64,000 bases of DNA from Turnera subulata (lineage: Eukaryota > Streptophyta > Magnoliopsida > Malpighiales > Passifloraceae): NCBI GenBank assembly GCA_028386065.3, contig JAKUCV010004434.1, forward strand, positions 154,966-218,965, written 5' to 3'. The notes beneath the pieces are model-generated. The model was not told the DNA's origin, searched no databases, and saw only the letters and a list, made by a program, of their open reading frames with translations. The stretch's first letter is position 1, and each line of letters opens with the position of its first letter. Made by a program: the position numbers and the translations under genes. This document shows, piece after piece, positions 21,672 to 33,600 of the stretch.

Positions 21672-24600
21672 CTAGTAAATGTTACAGTGTAGTCTGGTTC
21701 TGACAATCCCCGTTAAAGAAGAGGGTCTGATAATAGTCCAAGTATTAATGAAGCTAATTTTTCTCTACAGAGAGTGCAGAGCTAGAGGAGCAGTCCAGTT
21801 GTGTGTCCTTTGAGTAATCTGGAGGGTTCATGTAGGATAGATGTGACCAAGCATAGGTGCCAATTCCAAGAGATACTAATCCAATTGGATCTATCCCCAT
21901 CACCTATAAGTTCAGGGGCAACTGCAGCGACATTGCCTCCCCTATGGCAAAGTCATTTAAGACAATGCAACTCTTTTTGACTGGAGTAATGGAGACATGG
22001 TACTTGTCTGAAGTTAGTTGGGTGGATTTACTCAAAAGAGAAGAGTAGCTAACAAAAAAAAAAAACTGGGAATTGTACGAGCTGGGGTTCCTGATAGTTT
22101 TAAGTGCTCCTGCAAACGGTTTGGTATTATGACATTATAAGTTGGCAAACTCTGAGCCGGTGTTAGGCAAGAAATTGAGGAATACGGTTCATCATTCCAG
22201 TTAGTCATACACAACCGACAAATTCTCTTCAATGGTCATAAATCTTGACCAATTTACCGAATTGGAGGAAATAGAACCCAACGGAAGCCAACAATTCAGC
22301 TTCCATACAAGCTTATCAAACACCTCCTCCATAGAGCAGGCTCCATGGAAAGAAATAGAGAAAATCTTCCACCAATTTTTTCTGGAAAAAAATAGACAAC
22401 GGTTACCATCACTTCCTCTTCTTTTGGTAAGGGATAGCATACACCGCTTTGCATGTACAGGGGAATTGAGCAGGGTGGGAGAGAAAGCTGGTTGGAAATA
22501 TGGGTGTTAATTTAGAAACATGATAAATTGATTCCACTTAATATTAAAAATGATTCTTAGTGTAATCAGTTGCTCGCGAGAAGAAACTTTTGTTAACCAC
22601 ATAAATACATCAATCCCTATAGCGCCTCTCATTATTTGTTTCATGGTAGAAATTGGATTAGAATTGGCCTTTTATGGAATGTTACATTGTTAGAAATTAT
22701 ATGTTCAGAATTACCTTGCAGAAACAAGAGTGAACACATGGGGCAAGTACAGTTCAAAGTTAAAACTCATTCGCAGACGCAATTCCGTGTTCTGATTATT
22801 GAATTAATCACATCGTCGCTCTCCATTGGTCCCAAAATGCAAGTAATACTAGCATTGGTAAATCCATAAGAATATAGAAGCACGCTAAAGAGACAATTTT
22901 GCTCGACAATTCAGTACATTGCTTCCTCTACAAACATTAAGAAGTTAACTGCGCGCCAACTCTTTCCACACAAACAAAAAAAAAAACTAGGTCTACTAGT
23001 TCTCCACTTGGCTTGGTAGCATGAATTTATAACCTTAAACCTGCTAAAGGTGATACCGGCAGTGCACTGAGCCACACATCCGAACATCAAATTGCAGAAA
23101 AAAAAATATATATTACAGGGTGAATCATAATCAACCATAGACAAAGAGAAAGAAAGAATCATAATCAACCTGCTCAACAGTACGGATCAGTAGACTTCAA
23201 TCTTGGCTCAATCAACATATTAATCTTCAACATACCTTTCAGCACTTGTGGAACAAGGATCTCCTGCTGCCCAGGATTGCACAAATCCGTGCCTGTCATA
23301 CAGCAGAGAGCAAGCCTTGCACTAGGAAATGTTCAGAACCTACCTCAAAAGTATAGGAAAAACTCCACAACAGAAAACCCATGAAAAAATTTCCTTTTCC
23401 ACAGATTCTCACCTCTAGATGACTAGTTCATCCTCCATCAACATAACAGAAGTTTAAGTTCCGAGTTCGGGAACAAAATTTGGGCAATAAAACTGCCATT
23501 ATAAGCAGAAGCTTATATCTATAAGAGCAGCATGTATATAGCAGTCAAATATGTAACAAAAATAATAATTCAATAAATTATAGTCCTAATTTTCTAAATG
23601 ACTGTAGAATGTGAATAATAAGCATACCTGAAGGCTTGATCAATGCACCTCGCTGTTTAATGCAAAACTACAACGATTTGGAAAACAAATAGCCACAACG
23701 GACATTCATTTTATCTCATGCAATTGGTCTATTGCATACTCCAAATTCAGGCTCTCCATTAGATCTATGTTTTCAGGATAGAAATAACTCAAAAAGAGCT
23801 AAAACGTGTTATGATGGCAGAGCCACTGATAATGGGGGAAATGTGATTGACAATAATGTCCACATTAGCTATGATTTAAAAGGAAAAAACATAGAGAGGG
23901 GCCCAAATTTATTTCTTCAATGCAAGATTCAGTCGTCCAAACCATGAGGAGGTTTAAGAAATATTATGCATGTTTTACAGAAATATTGCTTCTGCAACGA
24001 CATGAAACCATTCAAAGAAGTCCAGAAACCATTAGAACATGTTTCACAAAAGATCTTTTGCATATTTTATTTAGACATCTCCCCCAAAAACAAGTTCAAA
24101 ATTGCTGACTCCTTAAAAATAGAAACATGGAAGCTAAAGAACTAGAAGTATGAAAAGATTTTCTGGGTACCTGAGCTTCCATACCTAAAATTAAGAAGAC
24201 TATAATGTATATGTAATTGAGGTTTCTAAATACAACTGCTTTTAAAAAATTCAAAAATTTTGTATCCATAATAATCAAGGGATGATTATGGTGCTTGCTA
24301 ACTGGAAAAAAAAAAAAAAAAAAAAAAAGAGCTGAAGTATCATTTTGAAGCCAAGGAAAATTTGAAAATGACAAACTACAGAAACTAAGGACTGAAGCAC
24401 GGGGGCCTAAGCTTGAGGATCAAATTGCAGGTTCTTGGGATATATATGGGCTTGCAGGTAAACTATAAAATTCTAAGCTTGAGGATAAAATTGCAGGTTC
24501 TTGGGATATAAGTGGGCTTGCAGATAAACTATACAGAGGATAACCAGAATAATCTGACTTAATTTAGAGAGAATAATCCTGCAAGAGATGATTAGTACTC

Positions 24601-25020
24601 AGATACAATCAAAGAAACTGAATGTTTTTCCAGAAATCAAACCAGAATTAATTAAAACATCAACTCAAACATCAGAGCTGAGAATTGCAATAAAAACCAG
24701 AAAAAATCAATACAACAGCCAAGGATGGGAGCAACATGGTCTTCTAAGTCGAAAGAAATGTTCCACTGGAAAAGAGAAATTAAGGCGAAAAAGGCTAAAG
24801 AGGTTCTTAGGAGCACGATTGAGCTTGGTAATATGTTGACAGGGACATGACAAATATCGAGAGTTAAATGGCAGGATCTCCAAATATATATTGGTCCTTC
24901 TGGGTGAAATCATCAAGGTAGGCCATGAGTATTGTCAAACGCTGGTACATCTGGTCTTCAGGGTTAGGCATTGGGCTTCATCAAAAGAGGCAGTGGGCTG
25001 GCTTCAGGCTTCATGTGTCT
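21672..25020. other. Intergenic, low information
   Basis: No protein gene was recognised on either strand. Contents noted: an A-run near 24306-24329, a 66-bp direct duplication at 24407-24538, and, at the KH-gene side, a possible 3' UTR exon of that gene beginning near 25023 on the minus strand. Several ORFs of 60-90 codons lack any family feature. Confidence 0.45.
24407..24538. repeat. 66-bp direct tandem duplication
   Basis: Two adjacent copies beginning CTAAGCTTGAGGAT at 24407 and 24473, each ending GCTTGCAG(G/A)TAAACTATA, differing at only a few bases. Non-coding, origin unknown. Confidence 0.8.
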
Positions 25021-25224
25021 CAGCTGTTGTGATGGGAGGGAAGGCAACAAAGGTAAATAAGATCATCAGAATCCTATACAGAGGGAGACTGGATAGGTTA
25101 GGATACGCAACTATCACATAGGCATGTGATTGGCCTTATATTAGAGGATAGTGTCACTTATCTTTGCATACAGTAAAAGATGCAAAGGAAAAACTAGTCT
25201 ACCTGAGACAGCCATCATCAAACT

Positions 25225-27652
25225 CTAGTAATAGTTTTTGCGTCGAGAGACAGGGGTCTGGCCAGATAACCTGGTGATAAAGCTACTAGTCAGAACGTGG
25301 AAGAACTTCTACAAGTTTGTCGGTGGAAATGAAAAAAGAACAAACTGAAATTACATTTGATTTGAAGGTTGAGACTATAATGGTCCTACAAGTCTAAACG
25401 TCTCTTTAACTGTCATCTTGAACCAAAACCAACTGTCTATAAGAGAAACCTATCAAACGGGGTAATTAGACATAATGGCTCTTACCCAGAGGCACTAGTA
25501 CGCCCAGAAGAATAACTTCCATAAGCTCCATAAGCACCTCCACTAGCACCAATCTGCAGATAGCATGAAAATTGTTCACATTCAGACTACATGACTGTAG
25601 TGTTAGAAAATTTCTTGAAGTGCAAGGAGACCTTCAGGCAAGAAAATGGACAGTAGAGCATATAAAATAAGGAGCGCCCTTGACATCCAACTGTAGAAAA
25701 GTAAATCCATGGTTTTTAACATGTGTATACAAGAGAATACCTGTGAGCTACCATAACTACCATAAGGGTCAGCTGGAACATATTCACTGGAGCTATAAGC
25801 ACCAGAATAAGAATGCCCACGTCCATGTCTTTTGCTATCCCTATTGTCATAATTCAGGCCATCTGAAGCATCAGATGAAACAGGGAGGTACGGAAGAACC
25901 GGAAGCATTGTAGACAGTGCACCTTCTCTATCGAACACATTTGCTCTTAACCGTCGACCTATCTGACTAAGAGCATCTTTGGCAACATCAAGGTCTCCAG
26001 ATATCTGATGATGATAAAAAAAAAAAACACAACAAATTATTCAAGTCAATTTGTTACAACACAAATAAGAACCATTAAATGGCAACACAAAGTACAGAGA
26101 ACTGATAAAAATATCCGAACCATTTTAAATGTCTTTACCTGAACCATCTCATCATCTTCAGAAGCAACTTTGGGGAGACTATCCTTTCCAAGTATACGAA
26201 TATTAGCTTTGGTGGTTTTCCTCATCTCATTTATAATAGCTCCTCCTTTCCCAAGGAGGCAACCAATACGTGATGTAGGAACCAATAAACGGGTTGTGAA
26301 TGAGATAAGGCCTGAATCTCTTTCAACTTTCTCACTACATCTGGGTTGCAAACGCAAAGCTGCTTCGATACTCGGTGAATAAGGGTCATCAAATATCTGC
26401 AATTAAGAATTAGAAAAACTATCAGGACCACCAAAGAAGAAACTCGACAAAGCCAGTACGGATCCAAGAGAATCTCATAAGTAAATATTTGAACCTCCTT
26501 AGCGGAAACAACGATCAAGCAATCATCTCCATCAGCTGCTGAACTGTCAACTTTGATGGCCGCTCCAGATTCCTGTCTGATCTGATTGATGATAGCACCG
26601 CCTTTGCCAATCACACCACCAATATTTGCGGTTGGGCAGACAATGCGAAGGGAAAATTCTCTCGACGAGAGCTCATCTCTAGGAGCCGAGTACAGGGACC
26701 TTGACCAGTCTCCAGATTCACCTTTGTAGGATCCATAGGAAGGCACGTAAGGAGCTACAACAAGTTGGGCACCCCCAGGTGCACCTATCAATGAACCAGT
26801 AGAAGGATACAAAGTGGGAACAGAAGAAACAAGTAAATGCTGAGTCCGTGACGGATTATCATGAAGGCGAGATGCAATTTCATATAACGCCTTCTTAACA
26901 ACTCCAACCTCACCAGAAACCTACAATTAAAAAAAAAAAACAACAATGGATAAACAAACAAAACCCAGTTCAAGCGCAACCTTAAGCATATCAGATACTA
27001 TGTAAACTTGTATAGGTACAGAAATAAAACAATGCCATAAACATAAAACCATCCATTATACCTGCACGAGCTCATCTGAACTCAGGGCGCATGGCGGCAA
27101 ATTGTGGTCCTTATGGATGCGAATCTGGGCCCCAGTCTCGCTGCGGATGGTCTGAACTATATTCCCTCCCTTTCCAAGAATACACCCAATCTGATCAGAT
27201 GGTACAAGGAGCCTCGCAACAACTTGCTGGGCCCCCTCCGACTCGTCGTCTCCATGCAAATCCTCTGCAATGACTTTATCATGGATCCTGAACAGCGCGT
27301 CCTGCGCAGGACAAATCATACTACCGCTATCTCCATACGCATTGGTCGCCTCACTACCACTGTATATAGTGACGACCCTCTCGTCACAGCCCGGAACCGT
27401 CTCGCCAATCCGGACCTTTGACTTCGTATCCGCCCTCAGTTGCTTCACAATCTCCCCTCCTCTCCCAATAATGCTCCCAATTTTCCTGACGGGACACAAG
27501 TACCGGTACACGGCGTCCTGCGAATCGATCACGAACTGCTCCCTGTCGTCGCCGCCGCCCCCGCCGCCGGAATGGCGGCGTTTACTCGGTATGTTGTCGT
27601 AGTCAGAATGGGAATGTGACCGTTTCCCGTAACTGTTCCTCTGTCCAGCCAT
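25225..27652 (-). CDS. Four-KH-domain RNA-binding protein, At5g15270-like
   Basis: Six coding exons on the minus strand: 27652-27062, 26920-26495, 26396-26139, 26004-25741, 25553-25486 and 25270-25225. All introns are GT-AG and the frame stays open for 550 residues. KH domains bind single-stranded RNA through a GxxG loop. Four are visible: GRGG at residues 63-66, GKGG at 160-163, 302-305 and 388-391, each in the I.G.(I/L/V)(I/L)GKGG context followed by the V-type helix. The N-terminus is basic with a poly-Gly run (SKRRHSGGGGGG) and may carry nuclear localisation signals. The C-terminus is Tyr/Gly/Ser-rich, ending GQTPVSRRKNYY, as in the plant HEN4/RCF3-type KH family. The start MAGQRNSYGK is chosen because an acceptor-like TTTGCAG lies 9 bp upstream. 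Relatives act in pre-mRNA processing and stress or floral gene control. Confidence 0.93.
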
Positions 27653-27660
27653 GGAACCTA

Positions 27661-27977
27661 TCTGCAAAGGAGGATTGCACTACGAGTCGTTCAAAGCAGG
27701 AAATCGACGTGAAACAAACAAACAAACAAACAAACGCCCCGAGAGAGATCGAGGAAGCGAGCAATTGACGTAAGAGAAAAAACACGCACAATTTGAGAAA
27801 ACGAGAGATCAAGTTTTCTTGATTGGAGTATGATTGAAACCTAAACGAGAGAGAAGTAGCTGATAAGTATCGTGAAACACCAGATCTGTGGAGAAACAGT
27901 GAGTGAAGAAGAAAAGGAAGGGGCAGAGATGTAAAAAAGGGGGACGATGGTGGTGAGATTTGGAATCGGTTACTACC
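27661..27977 (-). other. Probable 5' UTR intron of the KH gene
   Basis: A donor-like AAG|GTAGTAACC (minus strand, from 27977) and an acceptor-like CCTTTGCAG (at 27661), 9 bp before the start codon, suggest an intron in the 5' leader. The region between carries AAAC repeats (about 27717-27735) and pyrimidine-rich tracts on the minus strand. Confidence 0.55.
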
Positions 27978-30690
27978 TTGGAATTCTAAGTGGATCGAAG
28001 CGAAAGCAAGCGCGGGTGTGTGGCGGGAGATGGCGGACGTCAGTGTGTGTGTGTGTGGATTTGGGATCTTCTTTGTGTTGCTGATAAAAATCCTCGCTCG
28101 CCTGCGTGAGATTGTTTTGCTTGTTTGACTTTTTTATTAGGGTTTTTGACCGGAGCTTTGGGGTTATATTTATTGCTCTACTGACTCGGGTTCGAGGGAT
28201 ATAAGTAGAAGACTCGACGAACCGACATCAGTTCGGATTTTAACGTTGTATGGTTTGAGGCTTGGTCCCTCATATGTTCTTGTCTTGTCGAGGAGATTTT
28301 TAAAATGAGAATTTTATTATAAACATATCTTTATTTTTTTTTTGTTGCAACCATGATTTTGATGCAATTAACATTAAAAAAAAATGTATACTACATCATT
28401 TGTATTTGAAGAGTTAGTTATTCACTAAAAAAAATAGTTTCATATTTTTTTATATTTGTGAAAAAAGTAGACCGAGAGGATGGTAGAGAAAATATGAGGG
28501 ATATCAAATTTTTATTTCAGGCTCTTAATTGGCTTGCATTGATGGGAGGGTATTTTTCATTTATAATGTTCTTATAATATTTTTCTAGCACCATGGATGA
28601 CCTAATGAACAATTTAACCTCGTAATACAATACTATTGTTATCGTCAGTCAGTGATGACCAATATCAGCTTGTTGTTGTAATCATTTTTTAGTACATGGA
28701 ATCTAACGCTAAAACTGAAGTCTTTGGTCATTTTGATAAAGTGGGTCATTTGCTTCATCTTTTGTTGTTGATTTTTTGAAACATATCATAATACTCTCAC
28801 AAAGTTCTGGTTGAGGTGATTACTGCTTGGCCCGACGTTTAAAGGATGAAAAATTGAGACCATGTTCTCTTCTCAAAAAAAAAAAAAAATTGAGACCATG
28901 TTCAGATGAGTTTGGTGAGGCAGGCTATTGTGTCCTCTTCTTCTTATTTTTCTTCTTCCATCAATCCACAATTTTTCTTTTATGCTAAAATCCACGGCCC
29001 TTCTTGAATTTTCGATCGGATGATGATGAATTTATTTTCTGTTTTGGTCTAGAAAAAATTTAGGTTGAAGGGAGGCTCTCCACCCTAGGATCAATGTAAA
29101 TTACTAGATTTAACAATCGCTTATAATGATATTTACATATTACATATTAAAAAGAATGGTCGTTTAGACGATCGATCGAGTTCAAACTCTCAACCTAAGT
29201 GATGTTTGAACCTCAACCAACTAAGTCAGCTGACGTCGTTAACAATGATGATAAATTTTTTGATTGTCTTTATGGTAGATAAAAGAAAGTTTTCATGGTA
29301 GTTCTTTCGTGGTATTGCTTGTATAAATTTTGAGTTTATATCTTCCATATCATTAGATTGTTTGAATGGACAATGATAGTATTTTAATAAAATTTTAAAA
29401 ATAAAATCATGATATATCTATCAAATTCTTTTATAAAAATGGTAGTAATTAATTTATCAAGAAACGGTAGCTAGTAACGATTTTTAGAATTGTCTAAACT
29501 TATTTTACAAATGATTTACCACATGATTCATTAAATTTCAATTACCACAACGGACACCCCTTTACTCTCTCTTTTGCTAGAATTCTCCATCCAAAATCCA
29601 AGAGTTTCATGATTTTTCCAACCAGGTCCGTTGTAGATTACCAAAACTGGTGGTAAGGTTCAATTTGGTTTCTTCTTTCTCTATCTTTTTTAGGTTATTT
29701 ATAACTATCACAATGCAACTTCTCCACTATCACTACTATTATTTTGGGTAGTTTTCTTACTCCTTATAGGAATCTTCTGTTCTTTAGCACAAAATCAATT
29801 AAGATTTATATCTTCCGGTGTTCTAAATATATTTACCTTCTCATCGTGGTTGAAAGAGGGTTTGACCAAATCTATTCGGTGTCAAAATTAATTGATGCTG
29901 ATGCTTTGAGTCTCTATTGTATCCATTGTTATGAGCTTCATGAATACAAATGAAAGATGCAAAATCGGATGGAGAATATTTTTTTATTACAACGTGGAGA
30001 GTAAAGAAAATCTATTATTTTGATACTAAAAGAAAATCTATAATTGAAAGCCTTTGGCGTATGGTGGCACTAAGCTAAATTTAACCGGTGATGGAAGTGT
30101 TGCAAGTTCGTATCAGGATGCTACTTGCAACAAAATCCTCCATAGTTTGTTATAGATTTGAATATTTTCTTGCTTTGGCTTCTTATACTTATTGTATTTT
30201 TTATGTATTTATTTTCCACTGTTTGGAATAAATACCTACTGTTTTTATCAAGAAAAAAACCACAGCTTATCATTACCGTAAACTTCCAACATCGAACCGT
30301 TTGGGTCTAACCAGAAACCAAAATGGAACGAAGGTTTTCCATTCATAATTAAATTAATCATTCATCAAATGGTAACTAGAATCGAGTTGTACAAGACAGT
30401 ACAAGCACAGCCAATTAGCCGCCAGTATTAAACAATTAAAAAGCCATTAAAATCCCCAAAAAAGGTCATTACATCGCCAAACCGTCCAATAAAAGATTTC
30501 CCCGGGACACAGAAACGAACACGAGCGTGTCATTTCGCACCTTCCAGATCACCATCGCCCACCACAACAAGGAAGAAAACCCAGAAAGGAAAAAAAAAAA
30601 AAAAGAAAAAACCCAACCATCTCCGTCTCTCTCTCTCCTTCGATTCCCAAAACCCTAACCCCCAAAATCCTCTCAATCTCACGCCAACCG
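27978..30690. other. Divergent intergenic region between KH and PTB genes
   Basis: The first ~150 bp hold the likely first exon and promoter of the KH gene (with a GTGTGTGTGTGTG run near 28043). The last ~200 bp hold the PTB leader (A-rich run at 30590-30610 and a CT-rich stretch at 30625-30640). In between, 28.3-30.4 kb is AT-rich with one possible SINE (about 29050-29235) and no recognised gene. Confidence 0.5.
29050..29235 (-). repeat. Possible tRNA-derived SINE
   Basis: On the minus strand an A-box-like segment (complement of 29211-29230, GCTGACTTAGTTGGTTGAGG) is followed ~20 bp later by a B-box-like GAGTTTGAACTC (29179-29190). This is tRNA-like spacing. The 3' end and target duplication are unclear, so this is only a suggestion. 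Confidence 0.3.
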
Positions 30691-33600
30691 ATGTCGAGCT
30701 CGAACCAGCCCCAATTCCGGTACACGCAGACCCCGTCCAAGGTGCTCCACCTCCGTAACCTCCCCTGGGAGTGCACCGAGGAGGAGCTCGTCGAGCTCTG
30801 CAAACCCTTCGGCGCCATCGTCAACACCAAGTGCAATGTCGGCGCCAACCGAAACCAAGCCTTCGTCGAATTCGTATTCCCTAATCTCCCTCCTCTCTCT
30901 CCCTCCTTTTTTTTACCGTTAACGTCACTGGTGGCGGTTACTGATTTATATTATTCAATTTTTTTTAAATTTTATTTTACAGGCAGAGCTAAGCCAGGCG
31001 ATTCAGATGGTTTCCTACTACGCGACGTCGTCGGAGCCCGCCCACGTGCGGGGCAAAACCGTCTACATCCAGTACTCCAACCGCCACGAAATCGTCAACA
31101 ACAAGAGCCCCGGCGACGTCCCCGGGAACGTCCTTTTGGTCACCATCGAGGGCGTCGAGGCCGGCGATGTTAGCATCGAAGTGATTCACTTGGTAAGTAA
31201 GTGTGCTCTTAATTCAAAATCATCAGTTGTGTTCGTCTTTTTGAATAACCTGAATAATTTGTTTTCAGTAACTACTGTATTATGCTTGCTAATGTGATGT
31301 GGCAGACGTAGTAGACTTTATGGTGGTAACTTGTCTAAAACCTCTTCTCTTGTTATTACAATTGTAAATGCTTTATTGTGATGTTAATCTGGTTTTTATG
31401 GAGAGGGTAGCCAACTCCTATAACATCATTCGTTTGTATCTCTTTTTGTTCGTGTTTAGTAGTTTTGATTCAAACAATTTGAATCACAGTATTGGTGGTG
31501 CCTCTTATTAGATTCTTTTCTTGGAAGCAGTTTGGAAATATTGTCATGTACGTCATACTGCTTTATTGACGCATTCATGTACAGGTGTCATTCTGCACTT
31601 ATTTCTCAAATATCTGGATTTTTTTTGTCCTGTCCCATTTTGTCTATGTTTGGGTTGGTCTTGACCCCAAATAATGTAATTACTCATCTTCTCCTCTTTA
31701 CTTTTCATATTAACGGAAGTTTGCAAATCTATATTGTTTCAGGTGTTTTCTGCTTTTGGCTTTGTGCACAAAATCGCCACTTTTGAAAAGGCTGCTGGTT
31801 TCCAGGTGAGATGCCAATTGTTTTCTGTTGGAAATTCTTAGTTGACTTTTGATTTTCTTTCTCATCACCAATCTTGTGAAACGATTGGTAGGCATTAATT
31901 CAATTCTCGGATGCTGAGACTGCATCTGCAGCTAGGAATGCATTGGATGGGAGAAGTATACCCAGGTATGTACTTCTTCTTTTGTGTCCCAACCATGGCT
32001 TTACCTCATCTTTTCTCCATATGTCTTGATATACAGACTTGTGAATACTTCTGATGTGCCCTGTCATGAAAAATCTAGGTACTTGCTTCCGGAGCATGTT
32101 GGTTCCTGTCATTTGCGGATTTCTTATTCTGCTCATACTGATCTGAATATCAAGTTTCAGTCACATAGGAGCAGGTAAGTAATGGATCAAAGAGACAGGA
32201 ATATGGATGTGTCTGATGGTTTTGATCTTTCCTTTTGCAGAATGGGTGTTTATTGCTTCTGTAGTTTGTCTATCTGTTTGTTTGAAGCCTTGCTAATTGG
32301 TGTGTGTGTGCTTTTGTCATTTAGGGGATTAGTGAAGCCTGGTAGCCAGAACACAGATGTGTTGTCATGACGCATTAGTAATTTCCTTCATCTTATGGCT
32401 GTAGTTCAATTAAATATTGTATTTTTTGCTGCATTCAATATTCTTGACGTGCTGTTATCGCAATTGGATTAGGTATACCAATTCTTTCGTGTGAACAATT
32501 TTCAATGACTGAGACACTGATGTGGTTCCCCATTGTTTTTTTTCCTGAATTTAGGATTGACGTAAAACTATTTATTTAAAAAATTAAAATGTTCGAAAAA
32601 TATTGTGCTTGCACCGTTTGTCCAAAATGGACGTGCACAACATTTGCTTAGACTAATAGGGTGAGTAGCGGGGTGGAAAAGCTGTGGGCTTGAGGGTTTT
32701 ACTTGAGATGTGACAAAATTGAAGAGTGCTTACTACGCAAGTTAGTGAAGATAGTAGGTTTAGTTGATGAATTCTGCTGGAGATCCATTGAAGGTGGAAT
32801 TTTGACATCTGATGAGTCGTCGTCAAAACTCTACTTTTCTGCTTAAATCCTCTATTCATTCTCACACAGAGTGCATAGATATGCTTGTTCTATTATTTTT
32901 TCAGTGCAGTTTCTGCTTTGACACTATATGTTCCATAAGTGAATTCCTAACTTTCTCTGGATAATGCATAGTCTTGCTCTATACTGCTGTAGGAAATAAA
33001 AGTTGAAAAATCCTTTATTGTCCCCTGAGAGTGTTTCCTGTAAAACATCTCCCAACGGAGATGTTGCTTTAATTTGTGTAAGTTTTGAGAATATCCGCTA
33101 GAAACTGTGTTCTTTTTTTGTGTGATCATGTTTGTTTTGTTTGCCTAATCATGCAGGGATTATACAAATCCTTATCTGCCTGTGAATTCTACTGCTATTG
33201 AGGGGCCTGCACAGGTAATGCCTTTGTTGAGTAAACTACCTCCTTTATTTGTACTCTGCACCACATTTTTTTTATGAATGCCTGCTGATAGGCTGTCCTT
33301 TTCAGCCTGCTGTTGGTCCTGATGGAAAGAAGAAAGAACCTGAGAGTAACGTGCTTCTTGCATCCATTGAGAATATGCAATATGCAGTCACAGTAGATGT
33401 TCTTCACACAGTAAGGAACTTCGTTCATGTTTCCTTTGAATAGAGTTTATTTATACTGTGAACTTGACTGCTATTGTACTTGGCCTTTGCCTTTGATAGG
33501 TATTCTCTGCATTCGGCACGGTCCAGAAGATTGCTATATTTGAAAAAAATGGTGGCACACAGGCATTGATACAATACCCTGGTATGCCTTTTCCCATCGC

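Noticed and set aside
22201..22510. ORFs on both strands of 79-92 codons
   Set aside because: They overlap each other, with no family signature, no splice partners and AT-rich context.
24096..24374. 92-codon minus ORF
   Set aside because: Includes the product of the 24306-24329 A-run (poly-Phe); not a gene.
30050..30130. Another SINE-like segment
   Set aside because: A GTTCGTATC B-box-like string is present, but no convincing A-box, tail or target duplication was found.
30549..30848. 99-codon minus ORF at the PTB start
   Set aside because: Antisense to the first PTB exon, with poly-Phe from the A-rich leader.
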